From JAVBNW01 sp031551255 (lineage in GTDB: Bacteria; Bacillota; Clostridia; Christensenellales; UBA1750), in assembly GCA_031551255.1 (NCBI GenBank), contig JAVBNW010000112.1, positions 1 to 8,446 on the forward strand: DNA of 8,446 bases. The letters are read 5' to 3'. The notes under the pieces were generated by a model. It was not told the DNA's origin. It ran no database searches and was given only the letters and a program-made list of their open reading frames with translations. The position numbers and the translations under genes were made by a program. Position 1 is the first letter of the stretch, and every line of letters starts with the position of its first letter. Shown here in pieces: positions 1-6,370 of the stretch.

Positions 1-1238
1 AGCACGTTTTGCTGCGGAACGATCGCCACCCGGTCGCGCAGGCAGCGAACGTCCATCGCGCGGATGTCGGTTCCGTCCAGCAGCACGCACCCCGCCGTCG
101 GGTCGTAAAACCTGGGCAGCAGGTGCACGAGCGTGCTCTTGCCCGTGCCGGTGGAGCCGATGATGCCCACGGTCTCCCCGCGCGCCGCCCGAAACGACAC
201 GTGCTCGAGCACCGGGCCGGAAGCGCCGGAGTACGTAAACGACACGTCGCGCACCTCCAGGCCGCTTTTCACTTCGGAAAGAAGCGCGGTTCCGCTCAAA
301 TCCATGCCGCTTTCCGCGCCGAGCACCGCGTCCAGCCTGCGGCCGGATACGAGAGCGCGCACGAGCTGGTTGAAGATCATCGAAAACATCGACAGCGCGA
401 ACATGATCTGGCTCATGTAGTTGATGAACGCGACCACGTTGCCCTTTTGCTCGCCCGCAAGGCCGCCGATTAAGATGACCGCCGCGACCCCCAGGTTGAC
501 GATAAGCGAAATGGCGGGCCCGAAAAACGCGGTGACGCGCATGGCCTTGGATGTGGATGCCGAAAGCCCCTCGTTGCTGCCCTCGAAGCGCTGCTTTTCG
601 TAGCCGAAGCGGTTGAACGCCTTGACGACCCGCACGCCGGACAGATACTCGCGCACGGTGGCGTTGAGCTTATCGAGCGTGAGCTGCACCTTCATAAAGA
701 ACGGATAGCCGATCTTCATGCTCAAAAAGATGATGACCGCCGCGAAGGGCACCACCACCGCGAGCACGGCCGCCATGTTTTTCGAAAGCCCCGCCGCCAT
801 GATGATGCCGCCCACGCACAAGATCGGCGCGCGCATAAAAAAGCGCATCATGCCGTTTAAGAAGTTTTGCACCTGCGTTACGTCGTTCGTCATGCGCGTA
901 ACCAGCGACGCGCGCTCGAACTGATCGACGCTGGAAAGGGAGAGCTTGTGGATGTGGGCGTACAGCTCGAGCCGCGCATCCCGCCCGAAGCGCTGGGATA
1001 CGTTGCTGGAAAGCACCGAGCGGCCGATCGCGAACAGCATGCCCAGCCCCGTAATGCCCAGCATGCGCAGCGCGTACGCCGTCACCAGGCTCGTATCCTT
1101 GTTAAGAACCCCCTCGTCGATCATACGGGCGAGCAGGGTGGGCTGCCAAAGGTCGCACAGGCTTTCGCCCACTAAACATGCGAGCGCCAGCAGGGCCACC
1201 GGCCAGTAGCGAAAGAAAATTTTTAGCGTCTTGCTCAT
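1..1238 (-). CDS. ABC exporter, fused membrane and ATPase domains (partial)
   Basis: Multidrug/lipid-type ABC exporter half-transporter, an inner-membrane protein that couples ATP hydrolysis to export; the substrate cannot be read from sequence. The 412 visible residues hold a six-helix membrane domain (hydrophobic stretches near residues 12-30, 57-75, 135-175 and 235-285), then the start of the nucleotide-binding domain. The Walker A motif GSTGTGKST is near residues 358-366 and the Q-loop VPQQ near 405-408. The reading frame leaves the left edge just after the Q-loop, so the signature motif, Walker B and H-loop are not visible. Start is ATG at 1238 with an AAGGAAG ribosome site inside the end of the upstream MarR gene; only one base separates the two genes, so they are co-transcribed. 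MarR-ABC operons of this kind often encode a second half-transporter next, making a heterodimer; that would be off the left edge. The family call is secure and the drug-export role is inferred. Confidence 0.93.
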   Translation of the reverse strand, partial: MSKTLKIFFRYWPVALLALACLVGESLCDLWQPTLLARMIDEGVLNKDTSLVTAYALRMLGITGLGMLFAIGRSVLSSNVSQRFGRDARLELYAHIHKLSLSSVDQFERASLVTRMTNDVTQVQNFLNGMMRFFMRAPILCVGGIIMAAGLSKNMAAVLAVVVPFAAVIIFLSMKIGYPFFMKVQLTLDKLNATVREYLSGVRVVKAFNRFGYEKQRFEGSNEGLSASTSKAMRVTAFFGPAISLIVNLGVAAVILIGGLAGEQKGNVVAFINYMSQIMFALSMFSMIFNQLVRALVSGRRLDAVLGAESGMDLSGTALLSEVKSGLEVRDVSFTYSGASGPVLEHVSFRAARGETVGIIGSTGTGKSTLVHLLPRFYDPTAGCVLLDGTDIRAMDVRCLRDRVAIVPQQNV

Positions 1239-1239
1239 G

Positions 1240-1722
1240 TTACGCTTCCTTCTCCGGCGTCTCCAGCGCCGGGTTGCTCGGCCACGCGCCGGCCAGGTGC
1301 TTGGTAAAGCCCTCGAGAAAATCTAAAACCGCCCGCTTTTGGCCTTCCTCCAGCGTGGCAAGGTAGAGCGCCTCCTGCGCGTGCAAATCTTCAAACGCGC
1401 GGTGCAGGCGGCTGAGCGCGCCTTCGCCCTTGGGGGTGAGCCGCCAGTAGATCTCCTTGCGGTTGTCGGGCAGTTGGTAGCTTTCTATAAAGCCCGCCGC
1501 CTTAAGCTTGGCCGCCCCCTTGCTCGCGCCGCCGCGCGTCATGCCCATGGCCTCGGCCAACGCGGTGACGTTGGGCCCCCCGAGCCTGTCGATCCACATC
1601 AGCATATCCTTGCCGCCGTGATGCGCAAGGTCGGGCACGCTGTGCGCGATGCCCCGCCCGATGTCCCTGCGCAGATGGCTGTACTGCCGAAGGGCCTGCG
1701 CGAGCCTTTCGTCGATGTCCAT
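1240..1722 (-). CDS. MarR-family transcriptional regulator
   Basis: A 160-residue winged-helix DNA-binding protein of the MarR family, whose members usually act as dimeric repressors released by small ligands. N-terminal dimerisation helices cover about residues 1-35. The helix-turn-helix is at about 51-78 (NVTALAEAMGMTRGGASK...). The wing follows at about 82-99, where DNRKEIYWRLTPKG matches the usual MarR wing with its D-R and LTxKG features. A long C-terminal helix follows (100-145). Start is ATG at 1722, preceded by AAGGAGG with about eight bases of spacing. It is first in an operon with the ABC exporter, one base downstream, so it probably controls its own and the exporter's expression. 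The strong upstream promoter carries an inverted repeat over its -10 and spacer, fitting autorepression. Confidence 0.93.
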   Translation of the reverse strand: MDIDERLAQALRQYSHLRRDIGRGIAHSVPDLAHHGGKDMLMWIDRLGGPNVTALAEAMGMTRGGASKGAAKLKAAGFIESYQLPDNRKEIYWRLTPKGEGALSRLHRAFEDLHAQEALYLATLEEGQKRAVLDFLEGFTKHLAGAWPSNPALETPEKEA

Positions 1723-1746
1723 ATGCCCTTCCTCCTTTGTTTCCTT

Positions 1747-1774
1747 GGAATCAATATACGCCGATTATGATTCC
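1747..1774. promoter_or_regulatory. Candidate MarR operator overlapping the promoter
   Basis: GGAATCA at 1747-1753 and TGATTCC at 1768-1774 form a perfect 7-base inverted repeat with 14 bases between the arms. The repeat spans the -10 box and most of the promoter spacer, where a bound dimer would block RNA polymerase. MarR proteins commonly bind palindromes at their own promoters. That this protein binds here is inferred from position and symmetry. Confidence 0.5.
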
Positions 1775-1781
1775 CGGTCAA
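1753..1781 (-). promoter_or_regulatory. Sigma-A-type promoter of the marR-ABC operon
   Basis: Read on the minus strand, TTGACC (1781-1776) and TATATT (1758-1753) are separated by exactly 17 bases. Each matches the consensus at five of six positions. Transcription should start near 1746, leaving a short leader that contains the AAGGAGG site of the MarR gene. This is the clearest promoter in the chromosomal part of the window. Confidence 0.75.
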
Positions 1782-1841
1782 CAAAATATCGAAACTTTTA
1801 CATTTCGCATGCAACGCGGCGAAGGTAACTGAAAGAGGGTA

Positions 1842-1869
1842 TTGCAAAATTCATTCCATGAGGTATGCT
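1842..1869 (+). promoter_or_regulatory. Weak candidate promoter for the surface protein gene
   Basis: TTGCAA (1842-1847) and TATGCT (1864-1869) are 16 bases apart, each matching the consensus at four of six positions. The 1780-1940 gap must hold the promoter of the rightward gene, and this is the best pair seen. An imperfect inverted repeat follows (AATTG at 1880-1884, CAATT at 1902-1906), of unknown meaning. Confidence 0.25.
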
Positions 1870-1927
1870 ATGAGTAGCGAATTGTGTAACCGCGCAACGC
1901 GCAATTTTGGGCATTCATACGGATGAC

Positions 1928-1934
1928 GAGGGGG
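1928..1934 (+). promoter_or_regulatory. Ribosome binding site deciding the ATG 1942 start
   Basis: GAGGGGG lies seven bases before ATG 1942. No comparable site precedes the in-frame GTG at 2024, so initiation is expected at 1942, at the signal peptide. Confidence 0.7.
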
Positions 1935-1941
1935 AAACGAC

Positions 1942-4438
1942 ATGAAATACCGCTTATGGGCCCTGCTGCTCGCCTGCTGCCTGCTGCCTGCTGCTGGGCC
2001 TCGCGCCCTCTACGGCGCTGGCCGTGGGAGATACCTACACCATTAATGCCTCTACCACCTTCAACCAGGTGCAAGCCAGCATCACGAACGCAACCGGCCC
2101 CGTGACCTTTGTCCTCGAAGCGAACTTTGTGGTTTCCAATATAGACTCCCTCACCATTCTCGATGGCAAGGATATCACATTCGAGTCCGCCTCCGGCCAG
2201 GAATTTTCCATTACCCACAATGGCACGACGAGCGACAAGCCGGGGTTCATCGAAGTCAGCGGCAGCGCGCTGACGCTGCGCAACATCGTCGTCGACGGGC
2301 TGGCCTCCGCCGTCCACAGGCGCTGCGTATTCATTAAGGCGGGGGCGCTGACGCTGGAGAACGGCGCGCATATTATTAACGGCGGCGACAATGTTGGGTA
2401 CCAGGGAGCGACGGGCGGGGGCGTGCTTGCCATCAATGCAACCACCGGCAGCGCTCCCATCGCGATCGTCATGAAGCCGGGAAGCTCCATCAGCGATTGT
2501 CGAGTCGATTCGGGCGCCGCTTCCTTTCCCGTTTACGGCGGCGCCATCGCCCTAGAGGGGGTAAACGTCTCGCTGGACATGCAAGGAACCATATCGCATA
2601 ATTCCGCCAAGACGAATAGTGGAAGCGGGGCATACGGCGGCGGCATCGCCGTGAGGAATGGCGCGAGCGCCGTGATTTCGGGAACCGTCAGCGACAATCA
2701 AGCCTCAAGTAACTCTGCGACGGCTGCGGTGCGCGGCGGCGGGATCTACGTGGACGCGTCGTCCTCGTGCACGCTGCAAACCGGCGCTGCGATTATCGTA
2801 AATAAGGCGGGCAGCCCGGTATGCCCCGGCTATGGCGGAGGGGTCGCGAACGAGAGCGACAGCTTTACGATGAGCGGCGGCGGCATCTTCAACAACATCG
2901 CGTTGCCTGTCGTCATGGGAAAGGGCGACGACTTGTACACCGGCACGGCCTCCTTTACCATGAGCGGCGGCTCCATTAGCATCCCGAGCCCGATGCTGTC
3001 GGCATGCTCCGTATATCTGGCCGAAGTCGCCGCTTCCGGCAAAACATTCGCAATGAGCGGCGATGCGACCATATTTGGCAGTGCCGTCTCGGAAAGCGAC
3101 GCGCATACGATCACCCTGAGCGGCAGCCCGACCATAGCAGAGCTATATTTTAAAAAGATGGGGTTCACGCCCGTAACCATCCTCTCGGCCGGGCTTACGG
3201 GCGGCAGCGTGAAGCTTATGGGACTCGCCCGGAGCGTGACTACCCTTAACTCCGGCATCGTCGCCGTGCAAAAGCAGGGCGGGGCGGCGCTGACCGATGT
3301 GGAGGCGGGCGTGTTCTCAACCGGCGGCAGCGCGCTGACAACAGCGCCCGGCGGGGTGCAGCGGTTCATCCGCAGCGGGGTTAACCTGATCGTCGGCCCC
3401 GTCGAACTCGTGCCGAAGGCGGGCGGCTCCGTGGCGGGGGGCATCGCCCTTGAGAACGCGATGGACCCGGGCATAGCGGGCTTTACCGCGCTGGATCCGC
3501 TCCAATACAGCATCGTGACCGTCGGAAACATAGGCCTTACCAAGAATAACGAGTATACGCTTACCGCGCAGGGCATCGAGCTGAGCCCCGACTACCTTGC
3601 GACGCTCGCGCCGGGGCGCTACGCGGTAAGGGCCGTGCACACCGCCGACGGGGGCTATGGCAGCAACGTCACCTATGGAATCCCCGCCGCGTACGGCGAG
3701 TTTGTGATCGGGGGCTCTACGGGCGGCAGCCAGCCTGGGGAGACGGGCCCCGCGTGGTCGTTCACCGGCGGCGGGATCGGCATTCCGGGCGGCGCAACCG
3801 CGCCGCAGACCACGGCGGGGGCCGCGTCTTCGGTGAGCGCTCCGGCCGGCTCCACATTCCAGTGGCAGGCGCAGCAGGTTGGCGGCGCGTGGCAAAACAT
3901 CCCCGGCGCTACTTCTTCCACCCTGAACACCAGCGCGGGGCTCACGCCCGGCCGGAACTATAGCGTGCGCTGCGTGATCGTAAGCCCGGGCGGCGCGCAG
4001 ACGATTTCGCAGGCGGTCGGGTTCACCGCGGGCACGACGGCGTTTGGCGGCAAGGGCGCGTGCATAGGCGGGAACGTCAACGTGCGATCGATCGACAACC
4101 TGTGGAACGTGCCCATCGGCAAAATGCAAAGGGGGGGCGAGCTCACCCTTCTGGGCTACTCGAACAACTTCTTTAAGATTGCGTGGGCGGGCGCGCCCGG
4201 CGGGTATGCGTATATATCGGCCGACTATGTGGACGCGATGTTCGATACGCCGATCGACGTGAAGATCACCGGCACGGTGTATGTGCAGACGCAAAAGAAC
4301 ACGGCTTCCCAATACCGTGCGCTGACGCTCAAGGCGGGGGATACCGTTACGGTCATCGGGCGGCAGGGCAAGTGGTGGGTCGTGATGATCGACGGCAACA
4401 TCTACTATATGCTCAGCGGCAGGAACATCCAGGTGTAA
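1942..4438 (+). CDS. Secreted beta-helix / Ig-like / SH3-like surface protein, frameshifted in its signal peptide
   Basis: Large extracellular protein with repeated beta-strand turns. The main frame runs from 2003 or earlier to the stop at 4436-4438. From about residue 1 to 380 of this body (numbering from 2024) it shows right-handed beta-helix repeats such as TMSGGGIFNN, TMSGGSIS, YGGGIAVRNGA and RGGGIYVDASS. A separate beta-rich domain lies at about 459-562, a Gly-rich linker at 563-590, an Ig-like domain at about 597-672 (FQWQ...GGAWQNIPGATSSTL, R-Y-V-C pattern), and two SH3-like domains at about 674-740 and 745-803. SH3-like domains in such proteins often bind cell wall. The natural start is ATG 1942, behind GAGGGGG (1928-1934). 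It encodes a hydrophobic leader (MKYRLWALLLACC...) but is out of frame with the body and stops at 2044 after 34 codons. GTG 2024 has no ribosome site. Loss of one 7-base repeat (1972-1992) joins leader and body, with a cleavage-like ALA/VGD site. As read, the gene is probably off. The function is not recognised; a surface or adhesive role is inferred. Confidence 0.8.
1972..1994 (+). repeat. 7-base tandem repeat (GCCTGCT x3) in signal peptide codons
   Basis: Three perfect, uninterrupted copies of GCCTGCT occupy 1972-1978, 1979-1985 and 1986-1992, with two further matching bases. Seven is not a multiple of three, so each gain or loss of a unit shifts the frame. Frame analysis shows the leader from ATG 1942 joins the 804-residue body when the copy number is 2, 5 or 8, but not with the 3 copies present. 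All reading frames of the unit encode small or hydrophobic residues (A, C, L, P), so added triple units would lengthen the signal peptide without spoiling it. This is the form of a phase-variation tract. Confidence 0.7.
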
Positions 4439-4465
4439 ACCTCGTCGGCTTGCATTGCGCCAATG

Positions 4466-4497
4466 CCCCACAATACTGCGGTATTGTGGGGTTTTTT
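4466..4497 (+). terminator. Rho-independent terminator of the surface protein gene
   Basis: CCCCACAATAC (4466-4476) and GTATTGTGGGG (4481-4491) form a perfect 11-base-pair stem closed by a TGCG loop, followed by six T residues. It begins 27 bases after the stop codon. The C(UGCG)G loop belongs to the very stable UNCG tetraloop class. Confidence 0.93.
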
Positions 4498-4514
4498 CTG
4501 CTCAGTGAAACCTG

Positions 4515-4552
4515 TTAATCCTCAAAACCGATGAAACAATTTTGTGGATTAA
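4515..4552. repeat. Inverted repeat in the intergenic region
   Basis: Arms of 13 bases at 4515-4527 (TTAATCCTCAAAA) and 4540-4552 pair with one mismatch around a 12-base loop. It lies just downstream of the terminator in the gene-free stretch. There is no T run on either side that would make it a terminator. Function unknown. Confidence 0.5.
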
Positions 4553-4576
4553 GAAGAACAACGAAGTAAGAAACGA

Positions 4577-4623
4577 GAGCTCGCGCTCCTCGTTCTTTCC
4601 GACCCAAAGAAACCTCAGTTTCT
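4577..4623. repeat. 47-base direct repeat, copy 1
   Basis: Runs from GAGCTCGCGCTCCTCG to CCTCAGTTTCT and matches 4749-4795 at 46 of 47 positions; the single difference is T versus C near the middle. This copy lacks the TTGGG that completes the hairpin in copy 2. No credible gene covers it: the frames here are rich in Arg, Ser and Leu, have no ribosome site, and cross both repeat copies and hairpins. It looks like an intergenic repeat family. Confidence 0.75.
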
Positions 4624-4695
4624 CGTCGTCGCGGGCTACATATCCCTCGCTTTCGCGTGCGCGCAAAAGCTCGCTCATTCCGCCGCTCCTCCTAA

Positions 4696-4725
4696 TCCAT
4701 AAAAGCACTGCGGCGCTTTTATGGA
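4696..4725. repeat. Hairpin between the direct repeat copies
   Basis: TCCATAAAAGC (4696-4706) pairs perfectly with GCTTTTATGGA (4715-4725) around an eight-base loop ACTGCGGC. The ACTGCGG apex is the same as in the terminators at 4466-4491 and 4826-4857. No T run follows, so it is not an obvious terminator. Confidence 0.65.
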
Positions 4726-4748
4726 GTCAGAGCGACGGGGAAAGCGCG

Positions 4749-4795
4749 GAGCTCGCGCTCCTCGTTCTTCCCGACCCAAAGAAACCTCAGTTTCT
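4749..4795. repeat. 47-base direct repeat, copy 2
   Basis: Second copy of the repeat at 4577-4623, 172 bases downstream, with 46 of 47 identities. Its end overlaps a perfect hairpin: CCCAAAGAAAC (4775-4785) with GTTTCTTTGGG (4790-4800) around CTCA. The repeat and hairpins together resemble a composite palindromic intergenic element. Confidence 0.75.
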
Positions 4796-4822
4796 TTGGG
4801 AAGAGGAGGGGCCACGGAGCGT

Positions 4823-4857
4823 AAAAAATCCCACCATACCGCAGTATGGTGGGATTT
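4823..4857 (-). terminator. Minus-strand terminator downstream of the tRNA-like sequence
   Basis: Read on the minus strand, a 14-base-pair stem (arms 4857-4844 and 4839-4826) with the loop TGCG is followed by a T run from the As at 4823-4828. It lies 23 bases beyond the CCA end of the tRNA-like sequence at 4880. It therefore looks like the original terminator of the tRNA-Met gene at this chromosomal site, left in place after element insertion. It could also end leftward transcription from the integrase. Confidence 0.8.
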
Positions 4858-4879
4858 CGGAGCGCAGTGCGCCCCGACG

Positions 4880-4949
4880 TGGTAGCGGCGGTCGGATTTG
4901 AACCAACGACACTCCGGGTATGAATCGGAGAAATGAAAAAATCACCGCT
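4880..4949 (-). pseudogene. tRNA-Met (CAT) remnant or D-armless tRNA-like sequence at the attachment site
   Basis: On the minus strand this 70-base stretch folds as a tRNA except for the D arm. The 5' acceptor strand AGCGGTG (4949-4943) pairs with CGCCGCT seven of seven, including one wobble. The anticodon arm is TCCGA / TTCATAC / CCGGA, with anticodon CAT and one A-C mismatch at the base of the loop. The variable region is GTGTC, the T arm is GTTGG / TTCAAAT / CCGAC, and the end is A-CCA. In place of the D arm is an AT-rich 13-base linker (ATTTTTTCATTTC), so a normal tRNA is not made. The loop and acceptor 3' end resemble Bacillota elongator tRNA-Met. The 3' half is best read as the attachment core left when the element inserted, with the intact gene expected at the far end of the element. 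Whether the 5' acceptor match is chance, an older tRNA copy or selected is open. Confidence 0.6.
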
Positions 4950-5028
4950 ATGATGCGCCGGTTAAACCGCCTATATTAGGGCGTTTGCAGCCATAAGCAT
5001 CATCGGGGCGTACCGCATTATTTCGGAA

Positions 5029-5049
5029 AAAGGTTGCCCAAAGGTTGCC
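5029..5049. repeat. Tandem AAAGGTTGCC pair, candidate integrase arm sites
   Basis: AAAGGTTGCC occurs at 5029-5038 and again at 5040-5049, an 11-base period close to one helical turn, so two bound subunits would sit on the same DNA face. The pair lies between the tRNA core and the integrase gene, where arm-type sites are expected. Binding is inferred. Confidence 0.45.
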
Positions 5050-5150
5050 ACTAAAGCCGGTAAATAGCAAAGAATAGAAACTGCATATATGCAAAGCAGC
5101 GATTTCCAACGACGGCCCTCCCCGCTCTCGGATTATACACGTGTGTTTTG

Positions 5151-6347
5151 CTAGGTAAATACCATACCGCGTTCCCGAACAAAAGCAGCCCGCACAACTT
5201 CTCCGCTGATCCGCTCACGGCTCTCCTTTAGGTGTGTGTAGATTCGAAGGGTGGTAACTGGATCGGCGTGCCCTAAGAGCTTTTGTGCGGTCAGGACGTC
5301 AACCCCTGCATCATAGAGTATGGATGCATAGTTATGGCGCAGATAATGCGCGGTCAGTATGGAGCCGTATACGGGCGGTACAATCTCGGGCTTGCGCTTC
5401 TCGCGCTTGGCGAGCCTGTTTTCGGCATCCTGATTTGCCCGTCTATAAGAACCGATTTCTTTCGCTTCTATCGATGGACAGCCCTTGAGCAATTCAACCC
5501 GAAATTCATCCCACATCCTATCATATGTGGATTTTGGAAGAAAACCTCCCTTTGGGGCTTGCACGATGTACGTGCCGCGCAGAATGGGTATCCGATTGAA
5601 GATTTCCATCAGCTCGTTAGGAATTGGCAATATGCGACGCGCGGCCTCGGATTTCAGCCCGCCCACGCCATTGACAATAAAATCTATATCGCGTTCAACA
5701 TGGTATTCAGCTCTTCGTCGGTCGATGTCCTCACCCATGCCGCCCAAACCTTCGCCCCTGCGCAGGCCGAGATAGTAATACATCAAAACGAGCAGCCCAT
5801 ATTTATAGGTCGTGCAAAGATCAAGGACGGCGCGAGTTTCCGCGTCAGTAAGTGCACGTTTTTCATCTGGAGGCGCCGGCTTAGGAAAAACTAAGCCGAC
5901 CGATGGATCGCGGTCGATCGCTCCGTTGGCGTAAGCATGCGAAAATGTCGACGTAAGGATGCTACTGATATCCCCGATGATAGTCTTACCATATCCCTTG
6001 AGGTTGTTTGCAATAACCTGGAGGTCCATAGCAGAGACCGCTTGTATTTGCTTATCACCTATGTAAGGAAGTATGTGGTTGTTAATGGCGGAAGCTATGT
6101 TTGCCCGTTGGGACTCCCCCGACTCGGACTTGCGATATATGTCGTAGTATTTTTGGATATAAACAAAGACAAGGGTATCCCTATCGATTTCCGACACGGG
6201 CATAGTGTGTTCGCGCCGGATTTTTTCTGCGTGCTCGTCACGCGCTTTTTTGGTGTAGCCACCGGCCCACTTACGCAAAGGTAAGCCGGACTCATCGTAG
6301 CCAATAATAATTTTCGTGCGATAGCGTTTCTTGGGCTTCTTTGGCAC
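5151..6347 (-). CDS. int: Tyrosine recombinase / phage-type integrase
   Basis: Site-specific recombinase that would insert and excise the element at the tRNA site. From GTG 6347 it is 398 residues. The N-terminal part (about 6-48, basic with RYRTKIIIGYDESG and a KKARDEH segment) resembles the arm-type DNA-binding domain of Tn916-like integrases. A core-binding helical domain covers about 55-145, and the catalytic domain about 165-385. Catalytic residues are visible: Arg in GLRRGE (about 196), a Lys in GLKSEAARR (about 232), HYLRH giving His 334 and Arg 337, LGH giving His 360, and the nucleophile Tyr 370 in RIYTH. The set is complete, so the enzyme should be active. An ATG at 6380 is in frame, but GGAGGTGG (6359-6352) sits inside that extension, seven bases ahead of GTG 6347, making GTG the better start. 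The gene points towards the attachment core, as is usual. Family call is very secure. Confidence 0.95.
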   Translation of the reverse strand: MPKKPKKRYRTKIIIGYDESGLPLRKWAGGYTKKARDEHAEKIRREHTMPVSEIDRDTLVFVYIQKYYDIYRKSESGESQRANIASAINNHILPYIGDKQIQAVSAMDLQVIANNLKGYGKTIIGDISSILTSTFSHAYANGAIDRDPSVGLVFPKPAPPDEKRALTDAETRAVLDLCTTYKYGLLVLMYYYLGLRRGEGLGGMGEDIDRRRAEYHVERDIDFIVNGVGGLKSEAARRILPIPNELMEIFNRIPILRGTYIVQAPKGGFLPKSTYDRMWDEFRVELLKGCPSIEAKEIGSYRRANQDAENRLAKREKRKPEIVPPVYGSILTAHYLRHNYASILYDAGVDVLTAQKLLGHADPVTTLRIYTHLKESRERISGEVVRAAFVRERGMVFT

Positions 6348-6351
6348 ACGA

Positions 6352-6359
6352 CCACCTCC
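6352..6359 (-). promoter_or_regulatory. Ribosome binding site deciding the integrase GTG start
   Basis: On the minus strand GGAGGTGG is followed by a GTG at optimal distance. The longer ATG start at 6380 would place this site inside the coding sequence and has no comparable site of its own. Confidence 0.65.
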
Positions 6360-6370
6360 AAGCATCTTAG

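Larger units (their letters stand above)
4880..5093. other. Element attachment region with putative integrase/excisionase arm sites
   Basis: The tRNA 3' core lies about 200 bases from the stop codon of the integrase, the usual layout for tRNA-targeting elements. The gap has no gene but many short symmetric elements: CGGTT-A-AACCG at 4959-4969, CCTA-TAT-TAGG at 4970-4980, an ATGATGC/GCATCAT pair at 4950-4956 and 4997-5003, two direct copies of AAAGGTTGCC at 5029-5038 and 5040-5049, and TGCATATATGCA at 5082-5093. Arm-site repeats next to att cores are typical of tyrosine integrase systems. The exact core limits cannot be fixed without the other element end. Confidence 0.6.

Noticed and set aside
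9..1209. Several plus-strand open frames opposite the ABC exporter
   Set aside because: They are mirror frames of a GC-rich gene; the minus strand carries an unbroken ABC transporter with Walker A and Q-loop.
2024..2026. GTG as the true start of the surface protein
   Set aside because: No ribosome binding site is nearby, and the product would lack the signal peptide that lies just upstream in another frame; it would strand a clearly extracellular protein in the cytoplasm.
3317..4471. A 384-codon minus-strand open frame opposite the surface protein gene
   Set aside because: It is a shadow of a GC-rich coding region; its product is Arg/Ala/Gly/His-rich with no recognisable domain, and the plus-strand frame has clear domains.
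4500..4900. CRISPR array
   Set aside because: There are only two copies of the direct repeat, 125 bases apart, with hairpins between them and no regular spacers.
4542..4901. A 119-codon plus-strand open frame across the intergenic repeats
   Set aside because: It has no ribosome site, low-complexity Ser/Arg/Leu content, and it crosses both direct repeat copies, two hairpins and a terminator. It is a by-product of repeat DNA.
5283..5894. A 203-codon plus-strand open frame opposite the integrase
   Set aside because: The minus-strand frame has the full tyrosine recombinase catalytic set; this frame has no domain signal.
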